A DNA stretch of 64,000 bases from Candidatus Poribacteria bacterium (lineage in GTDB: Bacteria; Poribacteria; WGA-4E; PCPOR2b). Below the pieces are notes generated by a model. The model made no database searches. It worked only from the letters and a program-made list of their open reading frames with translations, and had not been told where the DNA came from. The stretch is from positions 124,001-188,000 of the forward strand of contig JAPPKS010000032.1 of assembly GCA_028819845.1 (NCBI GenBank). Direction: 5' to 3'. Of this stretch, positions 32,725-43,059 are shown one piece after another; position 1 is the first letter of the stretch; each line of letters begins with the position of its first letter. The translations under genes and the position numbers were made by a program.

Positions 32725-35031
32725 CTATTTCTGGATGAGCATTTTACGGGTCGCCGAAAATTCACTTGCGTTGATGTTGTATAAGTATATTCCGCTGCTT
32801 ACTGACTCGCCCGATTCATTGCGTCCGTCCCAATAGACCGCACGCGAGGGAGAGCGATACTCGCCCGCGGGCAGTAAACCCGGCGATAGGATGCGAATAA
32901 ATCGACCCGTTGAGGTGTAGATACGAATCGTGACGTTGCTCTCATTTGCTAGGCGGAATGGAATCCACGTTTCAGGGTTGAATGGGTTGGGGTAGTTTTG
33001 CAGCAGCCGGTTCTGTTTTACTTGACCAAAGGTGACGAATTCCCTGCCGCGCGGCTCAACAGCGACAGGTTCGGAAGGAAGTAGTGCCGTTCCGTCCCAA
33101 ATTTGGATTTTACCTGTCTTGTCCCACGAAAGTAGAACGGTTCCGTCTCGACTCAATGCGAAATAGTTTGGTATAGGTGGATGGTCGATAGGTGTGTTTG
33201 TTTGCCAATCCCAAATCTGGAGGCGATTGTTGCGGCTGCCGAAGAGATAGCGTCCGTCCGAAATAAAGTGTGTCGGTGAGTCTACCTCCAACGTCGCGCG
33301 AAGACGCGGGTAGTTTGGGTTAAGTTCCCAGATTTGTACGAATTTCCTGATATCGGGTCGAACTCCTTCGCGAATAGGTATTGCAAGCAAAACTGAACCA
33401 TCCCTTAGCGTGTGGAAGGAAAGTCCCGAACGGGGATTCTGCTCCTCCTCCAACTCCCAAGCAAATTGAAACGTGAAGGCATTGCCATCGTGTTTCCATA
33501 ACAGAATGCGTCGCCTCAGTGTTGCTGTCAGGTACTGGTCATTTTCGCTGAATGTGATGTTATAAACTGGTGGGTACGATGTCAGATTGGGCGAATCCTC
33601 CGACATGGCAGTTTGGTTGTGTTCCTGTTCCTCGACGTTTAACAGTAGAATGTTACCTTGTCCATAGCCATTCGCAGCAACCCACTTCCCCGACGAACTG
33701 TAGGCGATATCAGAATGCCCAGAAGTATACCAGAGTTGAGTTTCAACTTCACCAGTCTGGAGGCTGTGTATCTGGATCCATGGGTCGCGCCCGACTGCGA
33801 GTTTCTGCCCGTCCGACGAGATTGCGAATCTTCGGAAAAGCCCGCCTTCGGCAGAAACCATGCGGCGCAATTCCCCCGAAGGTAGGTTCCATATCTTGAT
33901 ATAAAAGCGGGATGCCGAGACGAAGGTTTTTCCGTCGGGGCTCAATGCGGGGATTCCCGCGACAAAATCCGCCCACACGTTGCCCCGTTGCATGGTTTCA
34001 ATGTCCCATAATACGACCGCGTCCCGATAATGCAATAGCATGGTGTCCTCGTCCGGGGACAGTGTTATGGAATTTAACTCGCGAAACTCATCGCTAAACT
34101 CACCTATTTGCTGTCCCGACTCGACATTCCATATGCGTACCATGTCGTCCCAACCTTTCCGCGTTCCGTCGGCGTCCGAAGAGGTGAGACCGCTAGTTGA
34201 CGTCGCCACGTACAAGCGTTGGCTGTCTGGACTGAAAGCCAATCCTGATACACTGCCAATGCCGCTCTTTTCTCGCCACACGCGTGCTTGGGCAGCCACA
34301 CTCCATAGATTGACGTAATTTGAATACCTTGTGAATGTCGCGGCGAACCTTCCGTCCGGACTAATGGCCACATCTTCAACCCATCCCTCGTGCCCTTCAA
34401 GCTTTCCTACTAGGCGTCGATTCTCGACATTCCATATTTCGACATGTGAACGTTGCGAGACAGCCATGAGATGGCGGCCATCCGGTGTAAAAACCAGGAC
34501 GTTACCCGGTGGAAATGACGAACAGGTGTTTCGGTCTAATCGCAGCCATGGGTTGCGCTCACCTACCATTCCGCCAATTGACTTGCCAGTTTGCCAGTTC
34601 CAGAGGTGAATTTCACCGCCGAAAGCGGTTGCAAACAGTACCGCTGTAGGGCTGAATGCCGCTGCATCAATGCGGCCTTCTATCTGCCATTGGTTTATCA
34701 GCGCACGTTTCTTGACACTCCAAATCTCTACTACAGTCGTTGTTCGATCAGCGTGACAGTCCAATATCGCTAGATGATCAGAAGTTGGGCTAAAAACGAC
34801 TTCACGGATGCGCGTACGTTCGCCGAATTCGTCAAGGACAGCACCAGTATTTGGATGAACGACTTGAATGTGCGACTGGCTAACACGTAGGATTGTCCCA
34901 TCGGAGTGGAAAGCGTGCCGCAGTGGATACGGGTGCCCGATAGTACCGACTGGTTCGATAGCCAAGACTACCACAGGAACACGTACAAAACTGAATAAAA
35001 CGCTAATGATCATCTTCATGTTGTGTCTCAT
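32725..35031 (-). CDS. Secreted beta-propeller protein with T9SS/FlgD-like C-terminal module
   Basis: A 768-residue protein with a signal peptide; the start may be the second ATG four codons in. It has divergent WD40/quinoprotein-type repeats (AAFSPTAVLFATAFGGEIHLWNWQ is one long unit; FTPDGRHLMAVSQRSHVEIWN and SPDGRFAATFTRYSNYVNLWS are others). They make one or two propellers, followed by a link and a roughly 90-residue C-terminal module. The module begins QNYPNPFNPETWIPFRL and ends in AVYWDGRNESGESVSSGIYLY plus a short basic tail (ATRKMLIQK). This resembles type IX sorting domains mixed with the FlgD-Ig fold. It is the last gene of the propeller island. Binding function is inferred. Confidence 0.85.
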   Translation of the reverse strand: MRHNMKMIISVLFSFVRVPVVVLAIEPVGTIGHPYPLRHAFHSDGTILRVSQSHIQVVHPNTGAVLDEFGERTRIREVVFSPTSDHLAILDCHADRTTTVVEIWSVKKRALINQWQIEGRIDAAAFSPTAVLFATAFGGEIHLWNWQTGKSIGGMVGERNPWLRLDRNTCSSFPPGNVLVFTPDGRHLMAVSQRSHVEIWNVENRRLVGKLEGHEGWVEDVAISPDGRFAATFTRYSNYVNLWSVAAQARVWREKSGIGSVSGLAFSPDSQRLYVATSTSGLTSSDADGTRKGWDDMVRIWNVESGQQIGEFSDEFRELNSITLSPDEDTMLLHYRDAVVLWDIETMQRGNVWADFVAGIPALSPDGKTFVSASRFYIKIWNLPSGELRRMVSAEGGLFRRFAISSDGQKLAVGRDPWIQIHSLQTGEVETQLWYTSGHSDIAYSSSGKWVAANGYGQGNILLLNVEEQEHNQTAMSEDSPNLTSYPPVYNITFSENDQYLTATLRRRILLWKHDGNAFTFQFAWELEEEQNPRSGLSFHTLRDGSVLLAIPIREGVRPDIRKFVQIWELNPNYPRLRATLEVDSPTHFISDGRYLFGSRNNRLQIWDWQTNTPIDHPPIPNYFALSRDGTVLLSWDKTGKIQIWDGTALLPSEPVAVEPRGREFVTFGQVKQNRLLQNYPNPFNPETWIPFRLANESNVTIRIYTSTGRFIRILSPGLLPAGEYRSPSRAVYWDGRNESGESVSSGIYLYNINASEFSATRKMLIQK

Positions 35032-35238
35032 GTTTTACGGCGCGATGCGGAGTGACCTCGGGTCGGTGGTGGAAGCATCGCACGGCTCCATATTTTCCAC
35101 AAGGAAGCCGATTTCACGACGCCTTAAATTTTTTACCGGACTTTGGTTTGAATTTCGAAAGGCGTGTATTACAAAGGTTGTTTCCTTAGCAAGGGGATGT
35201 ATTAGGGGTGCGTCCCATATCACGCAAGCGAAGTCACG

Positions 35239-36294
35239 CTATTCTTGGTGCCTCAGTTCTTTTTGAATCCTATACTGGGAAATTGCATTATTTTTTTTGA
35301 CTCCACCCCAGTTGTCGATATGCTTGCCAGTGGGGGACACTGAGAGCGCAAAGGCAGGGTCAAACCAAGATGCGCTACGGAAACCGTCTGACGCTGGGTG
35401 ATTTGTGAGGTTCCGCTGATTGTTCCCATTTGCATCCATTACATAAATCTCACCACTTTGACCGTCCCTTTCCGAATAAAATATGATGTTTTGGCTGTCA
35501 GGCGACCACGCCGGATAGCGGTCATGCTCCGGATGCTTTGTCAGGCGGCGTCGATTCGTCCCATCAGCGTTCATCACAAAGATGTCGGTTTTTTGGTTCT
35601 CTCGTGAAGATTCAAAGGCAATCGTCTTCCCATCAGGAGACCACGCGGGGTAACGGTTTCCTGAATTGACTGGTGTCAGCCGGTGTTGATTGTGTCCATC
35701 GCTATCCATCACGAAGATACTAACCCCGTCTCGAGTCGAGGTAAATGCAATCTGTCTGCCGTCAGGCGACCATGTGGGGGAATGATCTCCGAAAGGGTTA
35801 ATTGTCAGGACTCTTGGAATTCCACCTTCGGCATCTATGACGGCAATCTCAGACTGCTTGCCATCGCCAAACCCTTCAAAACCAAATTCTGCAAAGTCTA
35901 TCCCCTCTACCTCCCAAGTAAAGGCAATCTGTTTTCCATCAGGAGACCACGCGGGATTTGCGCTTTGATTCATTGATGCCAGGTAACGCTGATTTTTTCC
36001 ATCGGCGCCCATCAAGTAGAGTCCGGTGCCCTCTGGTCGTGAAGAATAAAAGGCGATTCGCCGGCCGTCGGGCGACCATGTTGGCATCATGTCACTACTG
36101 CGATGGTTGGTTAGATTGTGTGGATTTTTCCCATCGGCGTCCATCACGTAGATTTCATTGTTGCCACCTCTAAATGAGGTGAAGGCAATTTTAGCGGTTC
36201 TGGGCGCCTGTCCCCACCCATCAGCGGGTAATATTGCACTGCCAAAAATGACTAAGAAAATAATAACGATGTTAAACCGACGCGCTCGGGTCAT
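35239..36294 (-). CDS. TolB-like PD40 beta-propeller protein
   Basis: A 351-residue protein with a signal peptide (to about ADGWGQ). It has six PD40 units of about 45 residues with the pattern P.WSPDGRQIAF.S.RDG...I.VMDADG.N...LT.H, as in the C-terminal propeller of TolB. TolB's N-terminal domain is absent, so it is not TolB itself. Such proteins bind partner peptides or act as surface receptors. It lies 33 bp after the TonB-dependent receptor at 36328 and probably shares its transcript. Confidence 0.88.
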   Translation of the reverse strand: MTRARRFNIVIIFLVIFGSAILPADGWGQAPRTAKIAFTSFRGGNNEIYVMDADGKNPHNLTNHRSSDMMPTWSPDGRRIAFYSSRPEGTGLYLMGADGKNQRYLASMNQSANPAWSPDGKQIAFTWEVEGIDFAEFGFEGFGDGKQSEIAVIDAEGGIPRVLTINPFGDHSPTWSPDGRQIAFTSTRDGVSIFVMDSDGHNQHRLTPVNSGNRYPAWSPDGKTIAFESSRENQKTDIFVMNADGTNRRRLTKHPEHDRYPAWSPDSQNIIFYSERDGQSGEIYVMDANGNNQRNLTNHPASDGFRSASWFDPAFALSVSPTGKHIDNWGGVKKNNAISQYRIQKELRHQE

Positions 36295-36327
36295 CTCTCT
36301 GTTTAGTTGGTAATCGAAAAGGACGTA

Positions 36328-38379
36328 TTAAAACGCGACCATAACGCCCAATGTCGGCAGAATCGGCAGCATCGGCTCTTCATCAATATCACATCTGATG
36401 AGCGCTCCCGTTTGCTCGTCTCGCACCTCACTGAACGCATACTGGTCAAGGTTAGTTCGATTGTAAAGATTTAAAATTTGGAAATACCAGGTGAGTTCCC
36501 ACCGGCTGTATGGATTCCGATCCGTGAACCGAAAATCGAGACTGTGATAGGGCGGCATCCGCTCTGAATGCGTCGCCCCGAACTGCCGGTCGCAGGCGAT
36601 GTCTCCTCCCGGCAGAGAGACCAGCGTATGCGTCAACGCCGTTCTCGGTTCGCCGGAATGGAAACGCCACGTCAAATAGAGATGCCGCCCGCGCGAAAGT
36701 TGATGACTGCTGCTGACAGCGATAGAATGCCGCCGGTCAGACTGACGAAAAAACGTCTCGCCGCCTGCACTTTCTTTGGCGACCGTGTATGCATAGCCGA
36801 TGCTCCACGTGAACCGGTTTGAAACCGCATGCGTGACAAATATATCTACCCCTTTTGCCGCCCCGGATTCCGGAGGCGTGAAAATCTGTGCCTGCCGGCC
36901 AAATTCCCTGAGCCGACCCGCAAGATTGTCCAATGTTTTTGAATACGACTCCAAACGGAACAGGAAATTATCGCTTGGACGGTATTCGCCGCCGAGAATG
37001 TAATGAACCGCTTGTTCAGCGCGCCCGACAGTCTGAACACCGTCCTCGACAGGGATATTCATCAAACGGATGGGTTGGTGATAAAACCCCCACGCCCCGC
37101 GCAACACTAGCTTCTCTGTTGGGCGAACGGCAAGCGCCGCGCGGGGTCCTAATTCGTAGTTTTGGATACCCGCAGCGCGATAGTCTTGGAATATATACCG
37201 CCCGCCAAAGTTGAACGCGAGTTTCGGGTGGAGCTGCCACTCATCTTGAATGTATGCCTTCAGTTCGCCGCCGCTGCCTTCCAGGTCCGCAACTACCCTT
37301 GCATAATTATTGACACCGGGTTGCCGCTCGCGGACATCGTACTCGTATTGCGCTGTCATCCTGCGCCATTCAATTCCGCTGCGAAACAGGTGTTTGTCCA
37401 GAAATCCGGCTGTAAATTCGGTTTTGGCTCCGAAGAAACCGAACGAGCGTACATCGAAGTCCTCGGCTCCGGTGCGCCGGTCTTGCGCTGCGTTTCCCCC
37501 AAAAACAAACACATCTGACCAGTTCGCATTTCCAAAGCGATGCCGCCACCGCGTCCAAACGGTCAAGTTGTCATATCTCGAATCTAAGTTATTTTCGATG
37601 TCTTCTTGCCGAATCCGGTTCTTGTCCCAACCGTATAGACCGTTTAGAGTGATTGTGTCCGTCTGTGTCGGCGAATAGGTAAGTTTGGCGTAGGCATCAG
37701 CATATTGCGGCTTGTAGTCCTCATCAAGATCGATTAGCGCAAGAATCAGGTCAACGTAGCCGCGGCGTGCAGATAGGCGCCACGACCCTTTCTCTGATAA
37801 GGGGCCTTCCACCATCGCGGTTGTATTGATAAGGTCAACTCCGAAATTCGCGGAAACCTTGTCGATTTTCTTGGACTTTGTTGTCATGTCGAACACGCCA
37901 GACATTTTGTCCCCGTATTCCACGGGGAAGCCGCCCATCAACAGTTCGACGCGTTGAATTAAATCTAGCCCAACGAGTGAAACTGCGCCGCCAAAGTCTT
38001 GCAGGTGGTACGGATTGAAGAGCTCCATGCCGTCCAACCTCACCAGAACGTCGTCCTTTTCGCCGCCTCGCACGCTGAATCGCGCACTGTAATCGCTTGC
38101 AACGACCCCCGGGAAAACATGTGCAGCCCGCATCACGTCGTTATCAACCAGCGGAAAGCGTTCAATGAGCCGTTTTGAGAGGGATATCCTTGACGGCGTT
38201 TCGTCATCAATCGCAAACCGGCCGGGTGTCACGACAATCTCGTCGAGTTCAACAGGTTTCGCATCGGTCAGTTCTGAATCGGGCTGATCGCCTAGGGCAT
38301 TTCCGAGAAAAACCGGCGGCAATGGATTGCTGATGCAGATTACGGCAAGCGCGAACAGCAAAAAGTATCGCTTTAACAT
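36328..38379 (-). CDS. TonB-dependent outer-membrane receptor
   Basis: A 683-residue protein with a signal peptide, then LDEIVVTPGRF as a TonB-box-like start. The plug domain follows (VFPGVVASDYSARFSVRGG, VRLDGMELFNPYHLQDFGG, VELLMGGFPVEYGDKMSGV), then a beta-barrel that ends in aromatic residues (TLGVMVAF). Such receptors import siderophores, vitamin B12 or oligosaccharides using energy from TonB. It follows the WD40 gene at 38434 by 54 bp on the same strand. Its substrate cannot be read from the sequence. Confidence 0.92.
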   Translation of the reverse strand: MLKRYFLLFALAVICISNPLPPVFLGNALGDQPDSELTDAKPVELDEIVVTPGRFAIDDETPSRISLSKRLIERFPLVDNDVMRAAHVFPGVVASDYSARFSVRGGEKDDVLVRLDGMELFNPYHLQDFGGAVSLVGLDLIQRVELLMGGFPVEYGDKMSGVFDMTTKSKKIDKVSANFGVDLINTTAMVEGPLSEKGSWRLSARRGYVDLILALIDLDEDYKPQYADAYAKLTYSPTQTDTITLNGLYGWDKNRIRQEDIENNLDSRYDNLTVWTRWRHRFGNANWSDVFVFGGNAAQDRRTGAEDFDVRSFGFFGAKTEFTAGFLDKHLFRSGIEWRRMTAQYEYDVRERQPGVNNYARVVADLEGSGGELKAYIQDEWQLHPKLAFNFGGRYIFQDYRAAGIQNYELGPRAALAVRPTEKLVLRGAWGFYHQPIRLMNIPVEDGVQTVGRAEQAVHYILGGEYRPSDNFLFRLESYSKTLDNLAGRLREFGRQAQIFTPPESGAAKGVDIFVTHAVSNRFTWSIGYAYTVAKESAGGETFFRQSDRRHSIAVSSSHQLSRGRHLYLTWRFHSGEPRTALTHTLVSLPGGDIACDRQFGATHSERMPPYHSLDFRFTDRNPYSRWELTWYFQILNLYNRTNLDQYAFSEVRDEQTGALIRCDIDEEPMLPILPTLGVMVAF

Positions 38380-38433
38380 AACGGCATAAAGGTCAATTGA
38401 TGTTTATTGGCGGCGGCGATTTGAGGAGCAATC

Positions 38434-40653
38434 CTATTTCACAACAGTCACGCGTCTCGTGGTCCGAAAATCACCGGTCTCCAGCGTGTAGAAGTAGGTA
38501 CCGCTGCCGACCGCCTCGCCCATATTATTGCGGCCGTCCCAATAGGCCGCACTCTCTCGTGAGAGATAACTCCCCTCGAGTTTCGTGCCTAAATCTAACG
38601 TTTGTACCAGCTGTCCCGCAACATCATAAATATGGATTTGCACATTAGCCGATTCTGCAAGTTGGTAGGGAATCCATGTTTCAGGGTTGAGTGGATTCGG
38701 GAAATTTGCCAAGAGCGCTGTCCGTCTAACTTCGCCCAAAAGTATCGGTTTGGGAAAGATTAGTTGTCGGACGTTCCAGATTCGCGTTTGGTCGGAAACA
38801 TAATCCCGGGCTACCACGACTGAACCATCCCGATTTGCAGCAAAGTAGCGTGGGATGTCAGGTGCCGTGACGGGTGTTTTGATTGCCCAATCCCAAATCT
38901 GAAGTCTTCCCCCGTGATTAACAAACAGGTAATCCCTTTGCAGATGGAGAGACTCAGCACCGCCGTGCACAAAATGGATTGGAGCGGAGGCATTGAAACG
39001 CATTGATTGCTTCGGGGCGGTGTCTCCAAGTTCCCACACCTGTAACTCATCCCCATTTCCGATAACAACTAGCGCAGGATTCGTCGGTTTCGGCTCAAAT
39101 TCGATGTCGTCGATCTGAGATGCCGGAATTTGCCACGAATAGCGATGGACATATCTGTCCATGTTATTTTCCCACAGATGCACCTCGTTGTCCCAATCCG
39201 ATACTGCCAGATAGCGGTCGTCCGGGCTGAAAACGATATGACGTTCTGAGATGTAAGCTTGTTCCTTTGGCAACAGTTCTTCCCGTTTATCGGGGTTGTG
39301 AAGATTGTAAATGACTACACTGCTATGCTGGCCTACGGCAAGCCGCCTCCCGTCGTTACTGAAAACGTAGGGTGTCGATCCAACTTCATTCGGGACTTTT
39401 AAAAGAACTTTACCGCTGCGTGTCTCTCGAATTTCTATCCACGGGTCCCGATCTACCGCAAAGGTTTGTCCGTGCGGCGACATGGAAATATGACGGAAAA
39501 AATAATCGTCGGGGGAGATTATTTCCTGGAGCTTTTGCGAACGGAGATTCCAGATTGTGAGGGCAGGCCCCGACAGACTAACAAGGTAATGCCCGTCAGG
39601 GGTAACAGCCCCCCATCTAGGGAAAACGTAATCGGTTTGGAGTGCGAGACGGCGGCGTTGTTGGATGTCCCATAGCGAGACAAATCCATTGTAATACCAG
39701 AGCACCGCATGTGTCTCATCGGGCGAAATAGTAAGCCCCTTAATGCCAAGTGTCTCGTCGCCCAATTCCTTGAGTTGTTCACCGGTTTCGATATCCCAGA
39801 TGCTTACCCGATTGGGTTGCCTTGGGTAACCGCCTGTGCCGGATGCAATATAAATCCTCTTGCTATCGGGACTGATTCGCATTTTTTGCACATTACCTGT
39901 GACGTGCAAAACAAGCTGTTGCGTCCCTAGCTTCGCGTCCCAAAACTGAATCCGATCATTGGTGTCAGCCATAACAATCCAACGACCATCAGGACTGTAT
40001 ATCGCACGTATTGCCCTAAAAGATCTCGTGTGGCTCCACAAGCGTTGATGAGAAGCGATATCCCAAACGTCGACGATCGTCTCCCAATGGTCGTCGCCAC
40101 CGGGAAGCTCACGGGAGATATAAGAATTGATGGAGAGTAGTTGCCGCCCATCTGGGTTGAACGCTAACCGGACAAAGCTGGGCTGATCCGTCCATTTAAT
40201 CTCGCCGAGGGATTCGCCCGTTTCGACACGCCAGAGGCGAATTATTCCCTCATCGTGTCCAGCAAAAACCATTAGATTTGGGCTCAATGCTGTGTGATAA
40301 AGGGTCAGCGGGATCGTGCGTTGAAGGATTTTTCGTTGTGATGCCAACTCCCATATTTCAATCGCAGTTTGCAATGCGGAGCGCTTTGTCCGTACAATTG
40401 CTAACCTCAAACTGTCTCTGCTGACCGTGACATTCCCCATAGACACTGTTCTGTCAGCAAATCGTTCTATAGTTTCCCCAGTATTTGGGTCGGCTAACTC
40501 AATACGGTTAGAAAGGACGCGCAGAATTCTCCCATCTGGCAGGAAGGTAATATTCCGGAGTTCACCCTTTCCCAATGAACCGATGGGCCGAAGTTCGGCA
40601 AAAACAACTGAAGTTAACGTCAGACAGAAAATTAACGTGGAGACTGTTTTCAT
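38434..40653 (-). CDS. Secreted beta-propeller protein with T9SS/FlgD-like C-terminal module
   Basis: I start at the ATG followed by KTVSTLIFCLTLTSVVFAE, a signal peptide; the frame is open 19 codons more. The 739-residue product has divergent WD40-like units (FSPDDRYLAVSDWDNEVHLWE, ISPDETHAVLWYYNGFVSLWD, TPDGHYLVSLSGPALTIWN) and ends with the sorting-like module: TALLANFPNPLNPETWIPYQL, a beta strand pair, AAYWDGRNNMGEAVGSGTYFY and a basic tail. In the module's signature NPLNPETW replaces NPFNPETW. Its blades are less regular than those of the next three genes, so it is more like the protein at 32725. Confidence 0.87.
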   Translation of the reverse strand: MKTVSTLIFCLTLTSVVFAELRPIGSLGKGELRNITFLPDGRILRVLSNRIELADPNTGETIERFADRTVSMGNVTVSRDSLRLAIVRTKRSALQTAIEIWELASQRKILQRTIPLTLYHTALSPNLMVFAGHDEGIIRLWRVETGESLGEIKWTDQPSFVRLAFNPDGRQLLSINSYISRELPGGDDHWETIVDVWDIASHQRLWSHTRSFRAIRAIYSPDGRWIVMADTNDRIQFWDAKLGTQQLVLHVTGNVQKMRISPDSKRIYIASGTGGYPRQPNRVSIWDIETGEQLKELGDETLGIKGLTISPDETHAVLWYYNGFVSLWDIQQRRRLALQTDYVFPRWGAVTPDGHYLVSLSGPALTIWNLRSQKLQEIISPDDYFFRHISMSPHGQTFAVDRDPWIEIRETRSGKVLLKVPNEVGSTPYVFSNDGRRLAVGQHSSVVIYNLHNPDKREELLPKEQAYISERHIVFSPDDRYLAVSDWDNEVHLWENNMDRYVHRYSWQIPASQIDDIEFEPKPTNPALVVIGNGDELQVWELGDTAPKQSMRFNASAPIHFVHGGAESLHLQRDYLFVNHGGRLQIWDWAIKTPVTAPDIPRYFAANRDGSVVVARDYVSDQTRIWNVRQLIFPKPILLGEVRRTALLANFPNPLNPETWIPYQLAESANVQIHIYDVAGQLVQTLDLGTKLEGSYLSRESAAYWDGRNNMGEAVGSGTYFYTLETGDFRTTRRVTVVK

Positions 40654-40719
40654 TATAGTTCTGTAAACTGCGTCATTAATAACGTAATCCGCAGAATAGT
40701 CAGTGAACACGTCGTTCTC

Positions 40720-41034
40720 CTACTTGACGATTACCATATGCCGTAACTCGGTGTAATCATCTGCCCGGAGTTGATAGTAATAGGCGCCGCTGGTGACGTG
40801 TTCTCCGTTTTGATTGCGGCCGTCCCAATACGAGGCGTTCTCTTTGTCTTGGTAAACCCCCGATCTTTGATGCCCAACGTCGAGGGTGCGGACGATATGA
40901 CCGCTCTGGTCATAGATGATTAAGGTGACGTAAGCGTCTTGTTCCAACTGATAAGGTATCCAGGTTTCGGGGTTGAACGGATTCGGGAAATTCTGTAACA
41001 GCGCCGTGCGTTTGATGTTTCCGAGTGTCGTGGT
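40720..41034 (-). repeat. Direct repeat of C-terminal-module DNA, copy 1
   Basis: About 315 bp encoding the NPFNPETW module, closely matched by 43060-43374 and 45438-45750. The three copies share the gene end (TTGACNATNANCAT) and the stretch TTTGATGTTTCC at the other end. Confidence 0.75.
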
Positions 41035-42951
41035 AAGTTTTGCCAACGGTTTCACACCCACCCCAACGCCGCTAGAAGCGGGAAGTTCCCACAGCAACAC
41101 GGTACCGTCCCGATTTCCATCGCCAGTCCAACTTCCGCCGCTAGCGAGTGTTTTGCCGTCGGGACTGAACGCTACACTAAACACCCAATCATAGACCGTT
41201 ACCGTATGTCCGGTGAGTGTCCTCAAGTGTTCGCCAGTATCAGTGTCCCAGAGCCGAATAGTATTGTCCGTACTTCCACTAGCGAGTGTGTTTCCATCTG
41301 GACTGAATGCGACGCTTTCGACCGGAAGTGCATGCCCTGTAAGTGTTCGTCGAAGATTTCCTGTGTTTGAGTCCCACAGACGGATAGTATCGTCGCCGCT
41401 TCCACTAGCGATTGTGTTTCCGTCGGGGCTAAAGGCGACGCAAAAGACCCAATGCGTGTGTCCGGTGAGCGTGCGTCGCGGTCTTCCTGTAACTGCGTTC
41501 CAAAGACGGATGGTGCCATCGCCGCTTCCACTAGCGATTGTTTTTCCATCTGGACTATACGCGACGCTGTAGACCCAATCTGTATGCCCGATGAGCGTAC
41601 GTTGATGTGCTCCCGAATCGGTGTCCCACAGACGGATGGTATCGTCCGCGCTCCCACTAGCGAGTGTTTTGCCATTGGGGCTGAATACGATGCTGTTGAC
41701 AAAACCCGTATGCCCATCAAGTGTACGCAGGTGTTTTCCTGTATCTGCCTCCCACAGACGGATGGTATTGTCCCAACTCCCACTAGCGATTGTGTTACCA
41801 TCGGGACTGAAGGCTACGCTATAGACCCAATCCGAATGTCCGGTGAGTGTACGCTGATAATCCCGTGTATCTGCGTTCCAAAGACGGATGGTGTTATCCC
41901 CGCTCCCACTAGCGAGCGTTTTGCCATCGGGACTGAACGCAATGCTATTGACCGTGCCCGGTCTAGTGAGCGTCTGCCGGTGTTTTCCCGAATCGGTGTC
42001 CCACAGACGGATTGTGCCGTCTGTGCTCGCGCTAGCGATTGTGTTTCCATCGGGACTAAACGCCAGGCTCGTCACTGAACCTGTGTGCCCGGTGAACGTA
42101 AACCGGCGATTACCCGTATCAGCGTCCCGCAGATAGATGATGCCGACGCCGTCCCCACTAGCGATTGTGTTTCCATCGGGACTGAAAGCGACGCTTTCGA
42201 CTCCGGCCGTATGCCCGGTGAGAATTCGCCGCTGATTCCCGGTATTGACGTCCCACAAGCGGATGATGGAGCTTCCCCCGCTGGCGAGTGTGTTTCCATC
42301 GCGATTGAATGCAACGATTCCGACTCCAGATTTATTCTGGGTAATCGTTCTCAGGTGTTTTCCAGTATCCGAGTTCCAGAAACGGACGGTGCCGTCACTA
42401 CTGCCGCTAGCTAGTGTTTTTCCGTCAGGACTGAACGCGATGCTATTGACCGAGCCAGTGTGCCCGCTTAGCGTAAGTAGTTGATTTCCTGTGTCGGCAT
42501 CCCACAGACTGATATTCTTGTCCTCACCTCCGCTTGTGATTGTGCGGCCATCGGGACTGAATACAACGCTCCTGACCAATTTCGTATTCCCGTTGAGCGA
42601 TAGTACGTGTTTACCGGAAGCAGCGTTCCACAAACGGATAGTGTTCTCACCCCCACTCGCAATGGTGTGCCCATTGGGACTGAATGCCACGGTAGTCACA
42701 GGCGTTTGCCCGGTGAGCAGGGCGAGCTCCTGATGGGTCGCGGTATCATATAGCCAAATACCCATACTGCTTGCCACCGCGAGTCGAGTGCCGTCGGGCG
42801 AATATTGGATTTCACTTATCCAGCCTTTACCGATACGTGCAATTGCCCCTTCAGGCGGCCCCCATCGTGGAAAATCTCGGGCGAAGCTATGCGGAATCGA
42901 TAGATTTGAAACGAACAATAAACTAAGCATCAAGATTACCGCTAGCTTCAT
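40720..42951 (-). CDS. Secreted WD40 double beta-propeller with T9SS/FlgD-like C-terminal module
   Basis: A 743-residue protein with a signal peptide (to about HSFARDF), 14 WD units by my count and a C-terminal module (about residues 645-743). The units are nearly identical to one another: TVRFWNSDTGKH, TIRLWDTDSGKH, TIRLWDSNTGN and so on, each after AFSPDGNTIASGS. Fourteen units fit two seven-bladed propellers. The module starts TALLQNFPNPFNPETWIPYQL and includes YWDGRNQNGEHVTSGAYYY. The DNA shows an internal period of about 126 bp: CACTAGCGATTGTGTTTCC recurs with few changes near 41404, 41787, 42030 and 42157. Ribosome site GGAGGGATATTGCA. A recognition role at the cell surface is inference. 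Confidence 0.92.
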   Translation of the reverse strand: MKLAVILMLSLLFVSNLSIPHSFARDFPRWGPPEGAIARIGKGWISEIQYSPDGTRLAVASSMGIWLYDTATHQELALLTGQTPVTTVAFSPNGHTIASGGENTIRLWNAASGKHVLSLNGNTKLVRSVVFSPDGRTITSGGEDKNISLWDADTGNQLLTLSGHTGSVNSIAFSPDGKTLASGSSDGTVRFWNSDTGKHLRTITQNKSGVGIVAFNRDGNTLASGGSSIIRLWDVNTGNQRRILTGHTAGVESVAFSPDGNTIASGDGVGIIYLRDADTGNRRFTFTGHTGSVTSLAFSPDGNTIASASTDGTIRLWDTDSGKHRQTLTRPGTVNSIAFSPDGKTLASGSGDNTIRLWNADTRDYQRTLTGHSDWVYSVAFSPDGNTIASGSWDNTIRLWEADTGKHLRTLDGHTGFVNSIVFSPNGKTLASGSADDTIRLWDTDSGAHQRTLIGHTDWVYSVAYSPDGKTIASGSGDGTIRLWNAVTGRPRRTLTGHTHWVFCVAFSPDGNTIASGSGDDTIRLWDSNTGNLRRTLTGHALPVESVAFSPDGNTLASGSTDNTIRLWDTDTGEHLRTLTGHTVTVYDWVFSVAFSPDGKTLASGGSWTGDGNRDGTVLLWELPASSGVGVGVKPLAKLTTTLGNIKRTALLQNFPNPFNPETWIPYQLEQDAYVTLIIYDQSGHIVRTLDVGHQRSGVYQDKENASYWDGRNQNGEHVTSGAYYYQLRADDYTELRHMVIVK

Positions 42952-43059
42952 TGCAATATCCCTCCATGTTTGTGTGCCGCATCTGATTCATACCGCACGC
43001 AGTAACCATAGAGTCCAGTTTTTTTAAAACGCTTGGTTGCTTGCTTCAATTGTGTGGAG

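Noticed and set aside
35035-35223. A 62-codon open frame on the minus strand between two propeller genes
   Set aside because: It has no clear ribosome site and no recognisable motif, and its composition is not different from non-coding sequence. It may be a remnant but I cannot support it as a gene.
41213-42484. Long open frames on the plus strand across the WD40 genes (for example 41452-42078, 43352-44263, 46536-47159)
   Set aside because: They lie opposite long, well-supported WD40 genes and repeat with the same period of about 126 bp, so they are mirror images of the repeats. They have no ribosome sites, signal peptides or known motifs.
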